A stretch of DNA of 42,352 nucleotides from IMG/VR virus record IMGVR_UViG_3300030116_002717, positions 1,773 through 44,124 of that record. One strand, written 5' to 3'. Made by a program: the position numbers and the translations under genes. Under the pieces are notes generated by a model, which was given only the letters and a program-made list of their open reading frames with translations, was not told where the DNA came from and searched no databases. This document shows positions 41,301-42,352 of this stretch, in pieces. Source of the stretch: a virus. Numbering within the stretch: position 1 is the stretch's first letter; each line of letters starts with the position of its first letter.

Positions 41301-42051
41301 AGGTGTAATTGGTGCAGCAACATCTGCTATACGTAACACGGTTCTTGAGTTTGAAAAACAAGAAGAAAAAGCTTACGATGATAATTATTTAAGCTCTCCA
41401 GATCACAGTAGAACAGTACTTCAGTTAACTAGTTTTTCGCCTGTTATTAGTTCTAAGCTACGTAAGTTATATTCAGCAGGTAGTGAGTGGAATTATAACA
41501 GGGCCGCTATACATGAAATGGGTTTAGATATAGATAACCCTGCTATAAAAGCTGGGGCTAATGTTATCGAGGCTACAACTAACTTGCCTGTTGCTAGATT
41601 CGTACAGAAAGTAGATAACTTGCAAGGCGCGTTAGATGACAGCAACCAAACGTGGCAGCGTATTTCTATGCTAATGGGTTATCCTAAGTGGCAGCTAGGT
41701 ATTGTAGATACAGAGGTAGAGGAAGCGGCCGCTAGAGGTAAAGAAAAAATAAAAGAAATACAAAAAGAAGCAGAGCGTCAAGCTAAAGAAGCTAAAGAAG
41801 AAACATATATACAAGATCAAGAAAAAGAAATAAAAGACGGTAAAGAAACCACTTGCGCCGGCGCTAAGTCAAACGGTGAAAGATGTACAAACAAACCTTT
41901 ACCTGGAGAAAAGTTCTGCACTATACACCAAAAAGTAGAGCAAAGAGAAGACGGTAAAGAAACTCAATGCACTTATATAAAAAGCGGCGGTAAAGGCCGT
42001 TGTAAAATGATGACAAAAAATAAATCAGGAAGATGCTACTATCACGATTAA
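32308..42051 (+). CDS. Giant polyvalent virion (ejection) protein, 3247 aa
   Basis: The last complete and largest gene. From the N-terminus: an acidic disordered start; coiled-coil around residues 470-620; a hydrophobic, Gly/Ala-rich stretch at ~884-1007 that may enter membranes. A zincin motif NHELVHA follows (H1250, E1251, H1254). A HAD phosphatase domain has motif I DFDDTLA (D2315/D2317), motif II YVLTARAP, a Lys in GAAKARWM, and motif IV FADDAM (D2450/D2451). A large-polyvalent-protein-like C-terminal region ends in a hydrophobic segment near 2940-2966. Two CxnCxnCxxH knuckles lie at 3183-3207 and 3221-3246. Such proteins are packaged and injected at infection. Domain calls are by motif; their substrates are unknown. 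Confidence 0.85.
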   Translation: MPDPTLSEILEGLEEQGASVELMQKVAKRYHESKKASDPQDDAQTGSDQQASDGDTSQDDGLLRSTYNPRSADDEDLFADITPITGEGAEYDEADEAIFRILNKIDPSVDAKKQHEEAINQAIQEDINKPTEHQLRRAQARFDNQGLITGGLFNMNKKYATLQDAIEEVQMEDSGGPQVDPDRSFKNTDKGHVTRSELESVGVDETRYVKLLTEIYGDDYEITESNVMGSFNAIRIKHKESGAEKTFDISSPRMPGDLGGGIRVYRGTSTGDLIGANIEKITRYIDGFEKNSEQLTRISNTSGAVNKEVVFKPAQNYGEDFYSNIFHDNTTSDFGQFRSFSGGKVANLDEKEIIAHDIFDAGVRAIQGSSRFGDVYEIGDIELMTDEAWRNYSRAMKRGEVAGITRATFEDILDLNKSLQEANNQLAIRNRENMARMDVSEISPEILLADFNERTAEYDAPRRNKANVIKNTIKPLEDELNIIDSQLEQGLTTENKELTDAAREKLEARKQEILAEMEIARQGIEDVAEDYYWRDASVQDVTSRFLDLGFSQARAERMAETVKHTQEELENEIALIKQFNPGMTDREAMERFYQTRVQNAMDIVQDGKNQTLELDLSDLDRTTRYRVSLGQYFVYKQEYEQYKESGQVPGTENYKAPKETDDTDGPTIQGTSFETWRNGLPDWIRFVDGEIKMPPAGSRLGQSLYDREDSVKITFADLFNAGVNADDLDEDGVVTQRGTSGTLPSGKTAISNYANYEEANDMNDATLRTMFEFVYLDRDPKNLRATTAVTGAAGDVEVTAKNFTGAAVKTAMTQWFGMSDREAKEALSSGGMLTDRDAADDIELVLARYNTMSEDVATGKVKPIELSKEQKTAVGRSFTDNVAEGVGQFVPTLIEFAAINAVTGGAMNITGLSRYLQTAGRLQKFLVGASLEEAKTQYLGFKPGSGVAFYTFGAATPWFKPSSLFSKSSFAKGLDPLWNKTIKAGIGGGAAAEFATIVELGYEAAAGDANFKNEIDELYGDLDEVLQRYLTNAVVFGLAGQHGKGRVTARDFVITSQQKFKLTQNLGKKIERLGLTKEGNNELNRIEKESKQLEKDYKNGEISEKDYKKKVAENAAAKQSVFENSKREWDDLTKSEQRKVETLQKNLLEVQQLFQFQVNSQKLNPYTTNNKGERVENKDFEKNYQSLVIDPVNAIFAKANKAHKPITVKFITPSEAKAVFENEGAVAEYKIETNEILFNKENFTVGISNHELVHAALRQVLNKHGKRMEASFTKRLDKIFEEAYGSKLEDIIGRATVVTPEGIVKRGAEAINEAYKDKTESVKSEEFLANLAEFITNPEIYYSTVNTTFMKNAKQEIKSFLEENVPGMGKMFKPKSAHEFVDFLGRLGSDARKGRNISHKVLQLSKIKDMDFMYVETREIAEKALASRDLAAENAELKSKNLELFEQKKAGKITDQQYKEAIKPNVEKIKKNKANIEISDRNVELFKEYEAIERSVESENVTEQDRLRLSRKFDQIRENNSGILENYIGTSEKPGAFKEVPGSKVTREMFKNYVYNTEFLKLFNTYKKRPAALKDVDFGAYLQLPNTLRLRTGNILRALGQEGVSDVSLDALKESGRELPEPTVEPTEVKETATLETDGLKLIYELPVEQSTIDAISNKVETEIISNIENLDYKTLEDLVPSATKAMFGKSTQAKANFIANNWKTIYSLLPKNLTETTGVATGVENSLMTRKKPGVGMQNVFYQNTGKTVKFAETGARTGTEIKEVRKLNKSEFLAELGIKDNRTTQELNSGEGNVDISGMNVKVDRSITTSVLPALINQTGKAITNQVVRTKLKDLAKTRPDLLEVLETKNLDTVINDIASGKSDALASLDLAKSYKKAGLEYNEQLAFQRLEFFMRDMEGFKKSNPKEYEIIKDVIEDHATLEAEIGKQNEIAFTRETKKLPYDFSQNGTWLISQAKFKLAIDLLNKFEAESFEIADLIPLEVGAVPGNMKMMLDMFTGHYGAMKGIRRMDLVDSSFKEGLRKRLTSGKKSKLSPELQERWKNFDWNKLKSAYASSYKTGYNKIRTTEGLEAQKEIARKTFKSEAGELQLELYDLWNSTLSEWVHSEKFNSPRWNEKMDYVARIKKHNSIIGTTGERVLAPVGWVYLPGRIVEGTIKYEHLKSSSEQSHESLALIAENRWSTEGRKSLQNYEGIYGFLHDFNIIDKATGKVNSSGIFRLAETLELAKNIYSTKSNFEKSLYQEIVEQVGEKKIKELLSNEVKLEKQHNDAIPKAFASKGLSKTEKLDLLNDIQKAVTNSRKIKPERKGMSTWDFDDTLAKTKSDVLFTAPDGTKGKLNATEFAKRGAELLDQGYKFDFSEFNKVTDGKPGPFLEKALERAKKFGTKDTYVLTARAPESAPAIKEFLDAQGLKLPIENIVGLGNSTGAAKARWMLKKFAEGYNDMYFADDAMANVKAVKFVLDKLDIKSDVQQARSLASLNLSESLNKMIERKTGIGAEKTFSGAKGKMLGKRRKPQSIVVPGAQDFMGLMQNFMGKGRQGNLDRKFFEDNLVKPFARATKEMNESRQRASEDLKKLYKDIPSVKKKLNKNLPGSAFTFDQAIRSYLWQKAGYEIPELSKNDLKEMTDAVKNDRQLLIFADGLSGIAKGQWTKPTGNWVAETIVSDLFRLNSKERRSEYLQEWQENVDTIFSPENLNKIEATQGSKFREALEDNIYRMKTGSNRPTGANRLTNQFNNWINGSVGATMFLNMRSAMLQTISATNYINWSFNNPIKAAAAFGNQKQYWSDFTMLWNSAMLKQRRAGLEYNVQEAELAAAMAGQKNKAKAAMAWLIKKGFTPTQVCDSFAICAGGATYYRNKFKALVKRGMSPAEAKEKAFLDFQELTETNQQSSRADLISQQQASGLGRTILAWSNTPMQYMRIQEKAARDIINGRGDLKTNMSKIAYYGVVQSVIFSALQNALFSYGLDEEDDLDDDDLNKSIDRTINTVIDSQLRGLGVIGAATSAIRNTVLEFEKQEEKAYDDNYLSSPDHSRTVLQLTSFSPVISSKLRKLYSAGSEWNYNRAAIHEMGLDIDNPAIKAGANVIEATTNLPVARFVQKVDNLQGALDDSNQTWQRISMLMGYPKWQLGIVDTEVEEAAARGKEKIKEIQKEAERQAKEAKEETYIQDQEKEIKDGKETTCAGAKSNGERCTNKPLPGEKFCTIHQKVEQREDGKETQCTYIKSGGKGRCKMMTKNKSGRCYYHD

Positions 42052-42352
42052 GTTTATTATTAATGCTGCTTTTTACTTGCAGCTTAACTCAAGCTCAAGA
42101 ATTAAAAAAAGCTTTTAAGTTTTCTACGTTCTATGCAGCTGTTAACGGAGGTAATTCTGTATCAGATCAAACTACCTACTCTGTTACAAATGGTTTAACT
42201 CAAGAGACTATAGCTACACCATTTGACTACAGCTTGTCTATGGGCGTGCGCAAAATCGCTAGGTTTGGTTATGAAAACAGAGCTAACGCTTTTTACGACG
42301 GATCAGAAACATCTTGGTCTGCTGACGCTAATATAGGTAAGCGTAACGGTAT
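42033..42352 (+). CDS. Secreted/outer-membrane-like protein, 3'-truncated by window end
   Basis: It starts inside the end of the giant gene (19-base overlap). I chose the ATG at 42033 because MLLSRLSLLLMLLFTCSLTQ followed by AQ gives a full signal peptide. The internal ATG at 42063 would give a shortened one. The mature part (ELKKAFKFSTFYAAVNGGNS, TIATPFDYSLSMGVRKI, RFGYENRANAFYDGS) has alternating hydrophobic and aromatic residues like an outer-membrane beta barrel. Only 106 codons are visible. A phage-encoded surface protein could block superinfection, alter the envelope, or assist lysis. The function is not shown. Confidence 0.75.
   Translation, partial: MLLSRLSLLLMLLFTCSLTQAQELKKAFKFSTFYAAVNGGNSVSDQTTYSVTNGLTQETIATPFDYSLSMGVRKIARFGYENRANAFYDGSETSWSADANIGKRNG

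Overview
The window is a piece of a tailed bacteriophage genome, most likely a marine podovirus-like phage of a Bacteroidota (flavobacterial) host. It is visibly AT-rich and densely packed. Many start and stop codons overlap (TAATG, ATGA), and starts mostly follow A/T-rich leaders rather than Shine-Dalgarno sites. Putative signal peptides end in ...FA-Q or ...QA-Q, a style common in Bacteroidota. The order TerL, portal, scaffold, major capsid, two connector-like proteins, a very large tail-hub protein, fibre-like proteins and internal cargo proteins, plus several recognisable sequence signatures, resembles crAss-like phages and related marine podoviruses. This placement is by motif memory and gene order; no database search was possible.

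Layout. Positions 1-1924 hold a leftward cluster of eight very small genes. Four copies of a 33-bp spaced motif precede genes in this cluster and are probable phage promoters; two lie exactly six bases from an ATG. A folded tRNA-like segment sits at 1335-1455. Positions 1925-2215 form a divergent control region with two hairpins. From 2216 to the end everything reads rightward. First come small Lys-rich proteins sharing an N-terminal MAFKMK signature, then a complete groEL/groES pair, small virion-like proteins, a winged-helix protein, an HExxH protein and a holin. The packaging and head module (10432-18048) follows, then the connector, tail and fibre genes (18118-30135). The ejection or cargo genes (30185-42051) end with a 3247-residue protein carrying a zincin motif, a HAD phosphatase domain, membrane-like segments and two C-terminal zinc-knuckle-like repeats. 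A truncated secreted or outer-membrane-like gene runs off the right edge.

How the genes may work together. TerL and the portal package DNA into a shell of the 504-residue capsid protein built on an acidic scaffold. The phage chaperonin may fold capsid or other large virion proteins. The FKMK peptide occurs at the N-terminus of four to five small proteins and again at the extreme C-terminus of the scaffold, which suggests a shared procapsid-targeting tag. The capsid gene is followed by a strong UUCG hairpin terminator and has a distinct codon choice, both consistent with very high expression. No replication, integrase, CRISPR or canonical tRNA genes are visible here.
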